Part shown: positions 7,681-15,578 of the stretch, piece by piece
How positions within the stretch are numbered: the stretch's first letter is position 1
Layout: each line of letters starts with the position of its first letter
DNA from: an uncultured Mollicutes bacterium
GTDB taxonomy: Bacteria > Bacillota_I > Bacilli_A > RFN20 > CAG-826
DNA: 64,000 nucleotides
Reading direction: 5' to 3'
Assembly (NCBI GenBank): GCA_900540395.1
Contig: UQFQ01000008.1
Coordinates: forward strand, 1 to 64,000
Position numbers and translations under genes: made by a program
The notes under the pieces: generated by a model
Databases searched by the model: none
The model's input: the letters and a program-made list of their open reading frames with translations, nothing else
Told to the model about the DNA's origin: nothing

Positions 7681-8633
7681 AAAAAGTTTTGGTAGTTGGT
7701 GAAATATTAATTGATCTAGTAGAAGGTAAAGATGGCTTTAAAGCATCTATTGGAGGAGCTCCATTTAATGTTGCTTATAATCTTTCTTCTTTAGGTGATG
7801 ATGTAACTTTTGTTGGGCAAGTTGGGGATGATTACTTTGGAAATTTAATTTTAAATAGTTTGAAGGGTAAGAAAAACTTAAATTTAAATATTGAAAAATT
7901 AAACGAAAGAAACACAACAATTGCTCTTAATGTTGATGATTCCGGAAAAAGAAAATATTCCTTTATTAGAAAAAACGCTGCAGATTACGCATTTAATTTA
8001 GAGAAAATTAATAGTCTTGATATAAGTAAATTTAACTTAATACATATTGGGAGTTTGTTTTTATCTAATGTTGAAAGTCGAAAAGTGATAAGTGTCTTAA
8101 TTGAACGAGCAAAGAAACTAAATATTCCAGTTTCTTTTGATGTTAATTTAAGAACAGATATTTTTGATGAAAACACAAACGTTTTAAATATCTATAATAG
8201 TTTTATTGAAAGCGCTGATTTAATTAAATTTTCAGATGAAGAAACACCATTTTTCTTTAACGGACTTTCTCAAAAAGAAATTTTTAATAAGATTAATGCA
8301 AAATGTTTATTAATTACTGAAGGTAGTAAAGGTTCAAGCTTAATAACAAAGGAAGCAATAATTGCTCATACATCTTTTAAGGTAAAAGTAAAAGATACTG
8401 TTGGAGCTGGTGATAGCTTTTATAGTGGTTTTTTACACGCTTACTTAAATCTTGATGATATTAATAATCAAAATCTAAATGGCGCACTTGAGTTTGCAAG
8501 CGCATGTGGTGCTTTAACCTGTTTAAAAGATGGTGCAATAAATGGGTATAAAAGCGAAAAAGATGTTTATAAATTTATAAAAGATAGAGCAATTACTAAA
8601 AAAGATTTTTTATTTTTCAACTTTAATAAATAG
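7677..8633 (+). CDS. PfkB-family sugar kinase, fructokinase-like
   Basis: This 318-residue protein has both PfkB signatures: an N-terminal GGAPFNVAYNLSSLG near residue 24 and the C-terminal DTVGAGDSF motif carrying the catalytic Asp. It should phosphorylate a sugar with ATP, and the N-terminal pattern is closest to fructokinases. I chose ATG 7677, which overlaps the previous stop and has TAGGTGG just upstream, over a GTG nine bases earlier. It is translationally coupled to the MGMT-like gene, with no obvious functional link. Confidence 0.85.
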   Translation: MKKVLVVGEILIDLVEGKDGFKASIGGAPFNVAYNLSSLGDDVTFVGQVGDDYFGNLILNSLKGKKNLNLNIEKLNERNTTIALNVDDSGKRKYSFIRKNAADYAFNLEKINSLDISKFNLIHIGSLFLSNVESRKVISVLIERAKKLNIPVSFDVNLRTDIFDENTNVLNIYNSFIESADLIKFSDEETPFFFNGLSQKEIFNKINAKCLLITEGSKGSSLITKEAIIAHTSFKVKVKDTVGAGDSFYSGFLHAYLNLDDINNQNLNGALEFASACGALTCLKDGAINGYKSEKDVYKFIKDRAITKKDFLFFNFNK

Positions 8634-9222
8634 AAGTTAAAAGTCTAGCTAAAGTATTTACATCTAGATTACAGTTTTCGTTAACCCATCTTCTAATAGC
8701 GGCAAGCCATCCGCTTATAATAAAATCGACATAATAATCTTCGCTTACATAAGCATTTTTTCGATATTGAATATTAGAATTTATAAGGTTACAAATAAAA
8801 TTTAGTTGAATAAGTCTTTCGCTAATTGAAGAAAATGAGTTGTTATTCATTATGATTGTCACAAATTCACGGTTTTGCTTTAAATACTTTAATAGATAAG
8901 CAACTTTACTAGTTGTATTTTCTCTACTAGACAAACTTAAAAATAGAGTCTCAATTCTTTTGAAAAACTGGACGATTAGTTCATCAAGAAGGTGATATAA
9001 AGAGGCATAGTGTTTATAAAACGTTGTTCGATTTATGCATGCTTTTTCACAAAGCTCGCTTACATCAATCTCAGTAATTGATTTTGAAGTTAATAAACTA
9101 ATTAAGCTTTTTGAAAGCTTTCTTTTAGTGTTTATAACCTTTAAATTAGCTTTTTTATCACCGATTTCATGTTTTTCGTAAAATAAGGTTTTTGATTGTT
9201 CTTTTTCATCAAAATTATTCAT
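8623..9222 (-). CDS. TetR-family regulator next to ABC transporter
   Basis: The HTH lies around residues 40-75 (LLTSKSITEIDVSELCEK then INRTTFYKHY), with a short helical C-terminal domain of the kind found in TetR_C_8 regulators. It is divergent from a two-gene MacB/FtsX-type ABC system and probably controls it. The start is uncertain: ATG 9222 gives 199 residues, and an ATG at 9267 would add 15 residues without a better ribosome site. Its 3' end overlaps the convergent kinase gene by 11 bases. Confidence 0.8.
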   Translation of the reverse strand: MNNFDEKEQSKTLFYEKHEIGDKKANLKVINTKRKLSKSLISLLTSKSITEIDVSELCEKACINRTTFYKHYASLYHLLDELIVQFFKRIETLFLSLSSRENTTSKVAYLLKYLKQNREFVTIIMNNNSFSSISERLIQLNFICNLINSNIQYRKNAYVSEDYYVDFIISGWLAAIRRWVNENCNLDVNTLARLLTSIY

Positions 9223-9331
9223 AATCAACATTATTTTATTATGTGTTGTTTTAAAAGTAAAAATCAATTTCGCTTAATTGAATAGTCAACACTTGTCGAT
9301 TAAAATTGTATTAATAATAGAGGGCAGAAAA

Positions 9332-10036
9332 ATGGAATATCTTTTACAGTTTAAAAACGTTAGCAAAGAGTATCATGTTGGAGATACGATTATAAAAGCT
9401 AACGATAATTTAACATTCAATATTAACGCCAACGAATTTTGTATTATTGTCGGACCTAGTGGAAGTGGTAAAACCACTCTTTTAAATTTACTTGGTGGGA
9501 TGGATTCTGTTAGTAGTGGGTCTATTATTGTTGATAAAGAAGATATTTCAAAATATAACGAAAAGCAATTAACTCTTTTTAGACGTAATTCTATTGGATT
9601 TGTCTTTCAATTTTATAATTTGATGGCTAATTTAACAGCTATTGATAATGTTGAAATAGCTAGTGAGATTTGCAAGAACCCTCTTGATTCAAAAGAAGCT
9701 TTAAAAGCAGTCGGTCTTGAAACTAGGATGAAAAATTTTCCTAGTCAACTTTCTGGAGGCGAACAACAAAGAGTCTCAATTGCTAGAGCTTTAGCTAAAA
9801 ACCCTAAATTATTGCTTTGTGATGAACCTACAGGCGCCCTTGATTATGAAACCGGGAAAAAGGTATTAAAAGTTTTGTACGATCTTTGTAAAAAGAGAAA
9901 TAAAACTGTAATTGTTGTTACGCACAACTCTGCATTAACAAAAATGGCTGACCATGTTTTACATATAAAAAACGGAACAATTGTTTCTGAAGAATTTAAT
10001 GAGCATCCTGTACCAATTGAGGAGATTGAGTGGTAA
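9332..10036 (+). CDS. ABC transporter ATP-binding protein (MacB/LolD type)
   Basis: This 234-residue ATPase has Walker A GPSGSGKTT, signature LSGGEQQRVSIARAL and Walker B LLLCDEPTGALD, with the FVFQ Q-loop. It powers the large FtsX-like permease that follows; the pair probably exports peptides, antimicrobials or lipids or acts in stress signalling. ATG 9332 is preferred because GAGGG lies at the right distance. Its TAA overlaps the permease ATG. Confidence 0.92.
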   Translation: MEYLLQFKNVSKEYHVGDTIIKANDNLTFNINANEFCIIVGPSGSGKTTLLNLLGGMDSVSSGSIIVDKEDISKYNEKQLTLFRRNSIGFVFQFYNLMANLTAIDNVEIASEICKNPLDSKEALKAVGLETRMKNFPSQLSGGEQQRVSIARALAKNPKLLLCDEPTGALDYETGKKVLKVLYDLCKKRNKTVIVVTHNSALTKMADHVLHIKNGTIVSEEFNEHPVPIEEIEW

Positions 10037-12615
10037 TGAAAAAAACTTATACAAAGTACATATTTTCCTCAATTAAACAAGATTTAAGCCGCTTAATTTC
10101 TATTTTTGTAATTGTTGTTTTAGGCTTAGGCTTTTTGGTTGGGTTAAAATCAACATCTCCAGATTTAAGAGCTACCATGAATCAATATTATAATGATATG
10201 AATTTCATGGATGTCTATATTCAATCCACTATTGGGTTTTCAGATAGTGATGTTGAAACTTTAAGAAGCGAATTAAGTGGAGTTAGTCAAATTGAAGGAT
10301 ATTATCAAATGGATGAATTTACATACATTGATAATAAAAAGAGCGAAACTAGATTAATTTATAGAACTTTTGAGAACAATTCTATTGATAAAATTACACT
10401 TGTTGATGGAGAATTTCCTGATAATGAAAACGAGGTTTTATTATTAAATAATTCTAGCGATACTGTAAGTCATAAAATAGGAACTCAAATCAGAATAACT
10501 AATGATGATGGAACAGAAGAAACTTATACAGTTTCTGGACTTGTCGATGATCCTTTTTATATTTCTAGAAATGGAGATGTAACTACAATCGGTAGTGGTG
10601 TTCTTGATGCGGTTGTTTATTTTGATAGCAGTTTTTATGAGCCAAAAGAAACTACAATCATAAAAATAAGGTATGCCGGAGCTCGACAATATAATTCTTT
10701 TTCTCAAGAATATAAAGATTTTATTGATAGAAAAATTGATGAAATAAATGAGATTAGCGCGCCTTTTCTTGAAAATCGTATTGCTGAGATTAAAGAAATG
10801 ATGAAAGATGAGGCCGCAGAACAAATTAGAACTCAATTTGAAGAAGCTATTAATAACAGTGAATTTAGTGATGAAATTAAACAAGGGCTTATTGATGCAT
10901 TAGAAAAATTTTTAGAAACAGAAGAATTCGATGCTTTGGTTGCAAATCAAATTGAAGAAACATTTGAAGAACAATTTGGATCGATTGATACTACTTGGTA
11001 TGTTTTATCAAGAGAAGAGAATCAAGGCGCTTATATGTTTGAACAAGACTCTGGAAAAGTTGATGCGGTAAGTGCTGTTTTCCCAGTATTCTTTTTTGTT
11101 ATTGCTCTTTTAGTTTCTGTTACTAGTGTTACTAGAATTATTAATAAAGATAGAGGACAAATGGGGACTTTGAAATCGCTAGGATATTCAAAGGGTATGA
11201 TTTATACAAAATATCTTATTTATGGTTTATTAACGACAATTTTAGGTTCTATTGTTGCAATACTTTTTGGACTTTTCGTTTTACCAACTATTATTGGTTA
11301 TATTTATGGTACTTTGTATGATATTGGTCCGATTGTTTATATAGGTGATCCAGCAACCATAGCTCTTTATACCTTCTTAATGATTGCTCTTATCTTATTA
11401 ACTATAACCATAATTGCCTTTGCTTCTTTAAGAGATAATGTTTCTTCGCTCTTAATTGGGAAAGCGCCTGTTCCAGGAAAGAAAATTTGGCTTGAACACA
11501 TTCCTTTTATATGGAAGCATCTTAAATTTAATACCAAATCGATGTTAAGAAACGTTTTTAGATTCAAGAAAAATCTTATTATGATGCTTATTGGAATTGG
11601 CGGGTGTACTGGCCTTTTATTAACTAGTTTTGGTATTAAAGACTCATTAAGTGTTATTAACACAACACAATATACAGAAATTATTAAATATGATTTTGTT
11701 GCTAAATTAACTGATGAAGGAATGAATGGCGACAACATTTTTGATGTAGGAAATAGTACGAAAGCATATTATTACGATGGTGAAGCTCTTGGAGCAGACA
11801 GCAATATTGATATGAGTTTAATAGCCACAAATTCTTTACCTGAATATGTTGGCTTAGACGATCCACTAAGTTTTGATAGTAGTAGTTTTATTATTACTAA
11901 ACAAATTGCTGATGAGTTTAACTTGTCAGTTGGTGATAACCTTGTAATTTCTTTAGATGATTTAAATAACAGTCTTACTCAAATTAGAATTACTGGAATT
12001 ACTCAAAACTATATTGGGAATTACGTTTATTGTGGTGAAGAAATAATGAAGAATTATTTCCCATCTTTAAGTGTAAACGCTTATATAGTTGATACCGGGT
12101 TAAGTGATGAGGAAGTTAATGCTTATATTGATCGAATGTTAGAAAATCCTTTGGTTACAAGTATTATCAATTCACAAAATACAAAATTAGTTTATGAAAG
12201 CGTATTAAATAACCTAGATGCGCTTGTAGTTATTATTGTTTTATTAAGTGGAGCTCTAATTGCCGTAGTTATTTACAATTTAACTGACATTATGGTTTCT
12301 GAACGTGTTAAAGAAATCGCAACCCTTAGAGTTAACGGCTATTATCGTTATGAAGCCTTACTTTATATTTTTAGAGAAATATTCTTTATGACAATAATTG
12401 GAGTTGCTATTGGTATAGGTGTTGGTGTGTTCTTGCATAATTATATTATGAATAGTATTTCCTCTGTAGGTCTTACCTTTGGCATGGCAATTGCTTGGCC
12501 AAGTTACATTTATACTATTCTTTTAGCCCTTGGTTTTGTTCTCTTAGTTTGTGTTTTATTCTTCCCTAAAATTAATAAGATAAAGATGGCGGAAGCATTA
12601 AAATCTGTAGAATAA
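10036..12615 (+). CDS. FtsX-like ABC transporter permease
   Basis: An 859-residue membrane protein. One transmembrane helix (about residues 15-35) is followed by a large extracellular domain to about residue 335. Three helices follow (about 345-480), then a second extracellular domain and three C-terminal helices. This is the duplicated FtsX/MacB layout of BceB-like and YknZ-like exporters. A charged helical segment at residues about 235-320 is probably a coiled coil in the extracellular domain. The TAATG overlap with the ATPase gene shows tight coupling. Substrate unknown; the divergent TetR points to inducible export. Confidence 0.88.
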   Translation: MKKTYTKYIFSSIKQDLSRLISIFVIVVLGLGFLVGLKSTSPDLRATMNQYYNDMNFMDVYIQSTIGFSDSDVETLRSELSGVSQIEGYYQMDEFTYIDNKKSETRLIYRTFENNSIDKITLVDGEFPDNENEVLLLNNSSDTVSHKIGTQIRITNDDGTEETYTVSGLVDDPFYISRNGDVTTIGSGVLDAVVYFDSSFYEPKETTIIKIRYAGARQYNSFSQEYKDFIDRKIDEINEISAPFLENRIAEIKEMMKDEAAEQIRTQFEEAINNSEFSDEIKQGLIDALEKFLETEEFDALVANQIEETFEEQFGSIDTTWYVLSREENQGAYMFEQDSGKVDAVSAVFPVFFFVIALLVSVTSVTRIINKDRGQMGTLKSLGYSKGMIYTKYLIYGLLTTILGSIVAILFGLFVLPTIIGYIYGTLYDIGPIVYIGDPATIALYTFLMIALILLTITIIAFASLRDNVSSLLIGKAPVPGKKIWLEHIPFIWKHLKFNTKSMLRNVFRFKKNLIMMLIGIGGCTGLLLTSFGIKDSLSVINTTQYTEIIKYDFVAKLTDEGMNGDNIFDVGNSTKAYYYDGEALGADSNIDMSLIATNSLPEYVGLDDPLSFDSSSFIITKQIADEFNLSVGDNLVISLDDLNNSLTQIRITGITQNYIGNYVYCGEEIMKNYFPSLSVNAYIVDTGLSDEEVNAYIDRMLENPLVTSIINSQNTKLVYESVLNNLDALVVIIVLLSGALIAVVIYNLTDIMVSERVKEIATLRVNGYYRYEALLYIFREIFFMTIIGVAIGIGVGVFLHNYIMNSISSVGLTFGMAIAWPSYIYTILLALGFVLLVCVLFFPKINKIKMAEALKSVE

Positions 12616-12834
12616 TTAAGATTTGCAGGCTTTTCGATTTAATTGAAGAATATGCTTGTATTAAATCAACTTTAGTTTTTATATAAAAAATAAATTAAAA
12701 TTAATCCTTAGTCGTTTACTAATAAAATTCTAATTAAGATAAAAACACATCAAAAATCTTTATTACTTAGTTTGAAATTTATAATAGTTTCTATATAATC
12801 TATCAATGTTAAGGAAGGAGCTTTAAAAATTAAC

Positions 12835-13725
12835 ATGAATAAATTTTTATTAAGTTGCTGCTCAACAAGTGATTTAAATGTTAAACATTACAAAGACAGA
12901 GGAATTCGTTATATTTGTTTTCATTATTTTTTAGATGGAATTGAACATAAAGATGATTTTGGTGAAACACTTCCTATTAGCGAATTTTATAAAAAGATGG
13001 AACAAGGAGCAATGACTAAAACTAGTCAATTAAATGCTCAAGATTATTACAACTATTTTGAAAACTTAATTAACGAAGGATACAAAGAAATTTTACATCT
13101 TACTTTATCTAGTGGAATTAGCGGAACCATTAATAGCGCAAGAATTGCTGTTAATATGATTAATGAAAAATATAAAGATGTAAAAATTTATATTGTTGAT
13201 TCATTAGCTGCAAGTAGTGGCTATGGATTACTTATGGAAAAATTAGCTGACTTAAAGGATGAAGGAAAGAGCATTGAAGAAGTTAGAGATTGGGCTGAAA
13301 ACAATCGTTTATTTATTAATCATTGGTTCTTCTCAACAGATTTAAAATATTATGTTAGAGGCGGAAGAATTTCTAAAACTAGTGGCTTCTTCGGCAATAT
13401 GTTACACGTTTGTCCACTATTAAATGTTAACGATGAAGGAAAACTTATTCCTAGAGAAAAAATCATTGGTAAGAAAAAAGTTATTAATGCGATTGTTCAA
13501 AAAATGATTGAAAACGCAAAAGATGGCAAAGATTATAACGATTATTGCTATATCTCTCATAGCGCTGTATTTGAAGATGCTAAAGCTGTCAAAGATAAAG
13601 TAGAAGATTATTTTCCAAATCTTAAAGGTAAAGTTGAGATCTTTGATATTGGAACAACTATTGGATCCCATACAGGGCCAGGAACGGTCGCTTTGTTCTT
13701 TGTAGGAAAAGAAAGAAAAGAATAA
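12835..13725 (+). CDS. DegV-family fatty-acid-binding protein
   Basis: This 296-residue protein shows the DegV fold: an N-terminal domain with TKTSQLNAQDYYNYF and the LSSGISGTINSARIA motif, and a C-terminal lobe with a basic GGRISKTSGFFG stretch. DegV/FakB proteins bind a fatty acid and present it to the kinase FakA so that exogenous fatty acids enter phospholipids. FakA is not in this window. AAGGAGC lies about 15 bases before the ATG, rather far, so the start is slightly uncertain. Confidence 0.85.
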   Translation: MNKFLLSCCSTSDLNVKHYKDRGIRYICFHYFLDGIEHKDDFGETLPISEFYKKMEQGAMTKTSQLNAQDYYNYFENLINEGYKEILHLTLSSGISGTINSARIAVNMINEKYKDVKIYIVDSLAASSGYGLLMEKLADLKDEGKSIEEVRDWAENNRLFINHWFFSTDLKYYVRGGRISKTSGFFGNMLHVCPLLNVNDEGKLIPREKIIGKKKVINAIVQKMIENAKDGKDYNDYCYISHSAVFEDAKAVKDKVEDYFPNLKGKVEIFDIGTTIGSHTGPGTVALFFVGKERKE

Positions 13726-13735
13726 TTTAAAATAT

Positions 13736-13761
13736 ACCTTGGCAATGTCCAAGGTTTTTTA
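13736..13761 (+). terminator. Terminator of degV-family gene
   Basis: ACCTTGG, 6-base loop, CCAAGGT, then TTTTTT directly after the stop codon. Confidence 0.9.
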
Positions 13762-13816
13762 TTCGCTATAGTATTTCAATTTAACAAACAGAGTTTAAGT
13801 AAGTAAAATATTAAAC

Positions 13817-14995
13817 ATGGTTACATTTTTAAGAAAACTCTTTATTAAAGATTATCAAAATGTTCAAAATGAGAAAGTAAGAGAAAAGCACGGTATATTG
13901 GCTTCATTAACTGGTATTGTTTTTAATACAGTTTTATTTTTAATGAAATTAATTATTGGGGTTTTTACCTCATCAATGTCTATCATTTCTGATGCTTTAA
14001 ATAACATGACTGATTTTGGGAGCAGTGTTGTTAGTTTAGTTGGCTTTAAACTTGCTGGTAAAAAAGCAGATAAAGAACATCCTTATGGTCATGAAAGAAT
14101 TGAATATATTACCGGAATGATAACTTCCTTTATCATTATTATTGTTGCTGTTTTATTAATTTATAATTCAATAACTTCTTTGATTAGTGGTGAAAGTAGT
14201 GCTGCATTTTCAATCTGGGCATTTATTATTTTAGGAGTTTCAATTGTTTTAAAATTAATTTTAGCTTTTATATATAAAGGATTAGGAAAAGCGATTAATT
14301 CAGTTGCTTTAAGTGCTAATAAACAAGATTCATTAAATGATGCAATTTCAACTAGCGTAGTTCTCATCGCTTCCTTGGTTCAATATTTTTTCCCAGATTT
14401 ATGGTATTTAGATAGTTCTGTTTCAATATTGGTTGCTTTATTTATTCTATATAGTGGATTAAAAATGGTAAAAGAAACAGCCTCACCTTTGATTGGGGAA
14501 GTACCAGATGAAGAATTGATTAAACATATTATTGAAGACATTAAACTAAATGAAGGTGTATTAGGCGTTCACGATGTAATGTTCCATTCATATGGACCAA
14601 CCAAAACATTTATGACTTGTCACGTTGAAGTGGATGGATATAAAGACACATTTTTATCTCATGATTTAATAGATAACATCGAAAAAGAAATCTCAAATAA
14701 ATATAAAATTCTTCTTACAATTCATATGGATCCAGTCGATACCAGAAACTCAGAGATACCTGTTTTACGTGATATTATTTCAAAAACATTGCAAAAACTC
14801 GATAAAAATTTAAGTTTTCACGACTTAAGAGTTGTAAGTGGACCTACCCATACAAATGTAATTTTTGATATTGTTATTCCTATTGAATGCCAATTAAGTA
14901 AAGTTAATATAGCAAAAGAGGTTAGAGAAGCTTGTAAAAAAGAAAGTGAAAAATACAACGTTGTTATTAATTTTGATGAGAATTATATAGATTAA
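13817..14995 (+). CDS. CDF-family cation efflux transporter
   Basis: A 392-residue cation diffusion facilitator. Metal-site motifs are visible: SDALNNMTDF in TM2, HPYGHERIEY after TM3, and a second Asp pair in TM5 (NKQDSLNDAIST). A cytoplasmic dimerisation domain (about 215-300) follows, and then an extra C-terminal domain of similar size. It exports a divalent metal, Zn, Mn or Fe, by proton antiport. The neighbouring feo genes make iron/manganese balance an attractive role but do not prove it. The ATG is 7 bases after TAAAAT (13804-13809) without a ribosome site, so it looks leaderless. Confidence 0.88.
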   Translation: MVTFLRKLFIKDYQNVQNEKVREKHGILASLTGIVFNTVLFLMKLIIGVFTSSMSIISDALNNMTDFGSSVVSLVGFKLAGKKADKEHPYGHERIEYITGMITSFIIIIVAVLLIYNSITSLISGESSAAFSIWAFIILGVSIVLKLILAFIYKGLGKAINSVALSANKQDSLNDAISTSVVLIASLVQYFFPDLWYLDSSVSILVALFILYSGLKMVKETASPLIGEVPDEELIKHIIEDIKLNEGVLGVHDVMFHSYGPTKTFMTCHVEVDGYKDTFLSHDLIDNIEKEISNKYKILLTIHMDPVDTRNSEIPVLRDIISKTLQKLDKNLSFHDLRVVSGPTHTNVIFDIVIPIECQLSKVNIAKEVREACKKESEKYNVVINFDENYID

Positions 14996-15030
14996 TATTT
15001 TCATTTATTTTAGTTTCTTATAATATTAGT

Positions 15031-15093
15031 TTGACATTACTAACTTTGAGACTATAATTTTATTGTTGATAAGTTAGTTATACTTAACTTATC
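15031..15093 (+). promoter_or_regulatory. feo promoter and inverted-repeat operator
   Basis: TTGACA (15031-15036) and TATAAT (15053-15058) are 16 bases apart. A perfect 9-bp inverted repeat, GATAAGTTA-N8-TAACTTATC (15068-15093), starts near the predicted transcription start. Its placement fits a metal-responsive repressor of the DtxR/MntR or Fur type. Confidence 0.7.
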
Positions 15094-15107
15094 TTTAGGA
15101 GGTTATT

Positions 15108-15320
15108 ATGCCAATATTTATTGCGCCACATAACACAGAACTAAAAGTCGTAAAATTACTTTTGGATGATGTTACAAAAAAGCATTTAGAAAATCTTGGG
15201 ATTACTGTAGGTAGTAAGCTACAAGTTTTATCAAGCGAAAGTGGTAGCGTAATTCTTCTTGTTAAAAACGGAAGACTTGCATTAGACAGAAATATTGCCA
15301 TGAAAATCTTAGTTGCATAA
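15108..15320 (+). CDS. feoA: FeoA-domain protein 1
   Basis: A 70-residue SH3-like FeoA protein with the family pattern LGITVGSKLQVLSSESGSVILLVKNGRLALD. It is a small cytoplasmic partner of the ferrous iron permease FeoB and is thought to modulate its GTPase. First gene of a four-gene feo operon, with AGGAGG seven bases upstream. Two separate FeoA genes before feoB are common in Firmicutes. Confidence 0.9.
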   Translation: MPIFIAPHNTELKVVKLLLDDVTKKHLENLGITVGSKLQVLSSESGSVILLVKNGRLALDRNIAMKILVA

Positions 15321-15340
15321 AGAAAGGTAGGTTAAATTTT

Positions 15341-15577
15341 ATGCAGAAAAAATTAAGTGCCTTCGAAATTGGCGAGACTGGCCATGTGGTAAAAGTAGAA
15401 GGCGAAGGAAGAGTTAGAAGAAGGCTCTTTGATATGGGGATAACTCCAGGTACTGAAGTATTTTTAAGAAAAAAAGCACCTTTAGGAGACCCACTTGAAG
15501 TAACAATTAGAGGATATGAACTCACTTTAAGAAAAGATGAAGCAATGCTAGTTGTTATGGAAATGGAGGGCAAATAA
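15341..15577 (+). CDS. feoA: FeoA-domain protein 2
   Basis: A 78-residue FeoA domain, more canonical than the first copy, with RRRLFDMGITPGTEVFLRKKAPLGDP and a closing REDEA-like segment (RKDEAMLVV). It starts 20 bases after the first feoA and its stop is separated from feoB by a single base, showing translational coupling. Confidence 0.92.
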   Translation: MQKKLSAFEIGETGHVVKVEGEGRVRRRLFDMGITPGTEVFLRKKAPLGDPLEVTIRGYELTLRKDEAMLVVMEMEGK

Positions 15578-15578
15578 G

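Noticed and set aside
12622..12640. Recurring TTTGCAGG-TTTT element near 12.6, 25.0, 45.8 and 56.4 kb
   Set aside because: The copies are parts of a terminator stem, of codons for FAGF, or isolated matches with no common structure.
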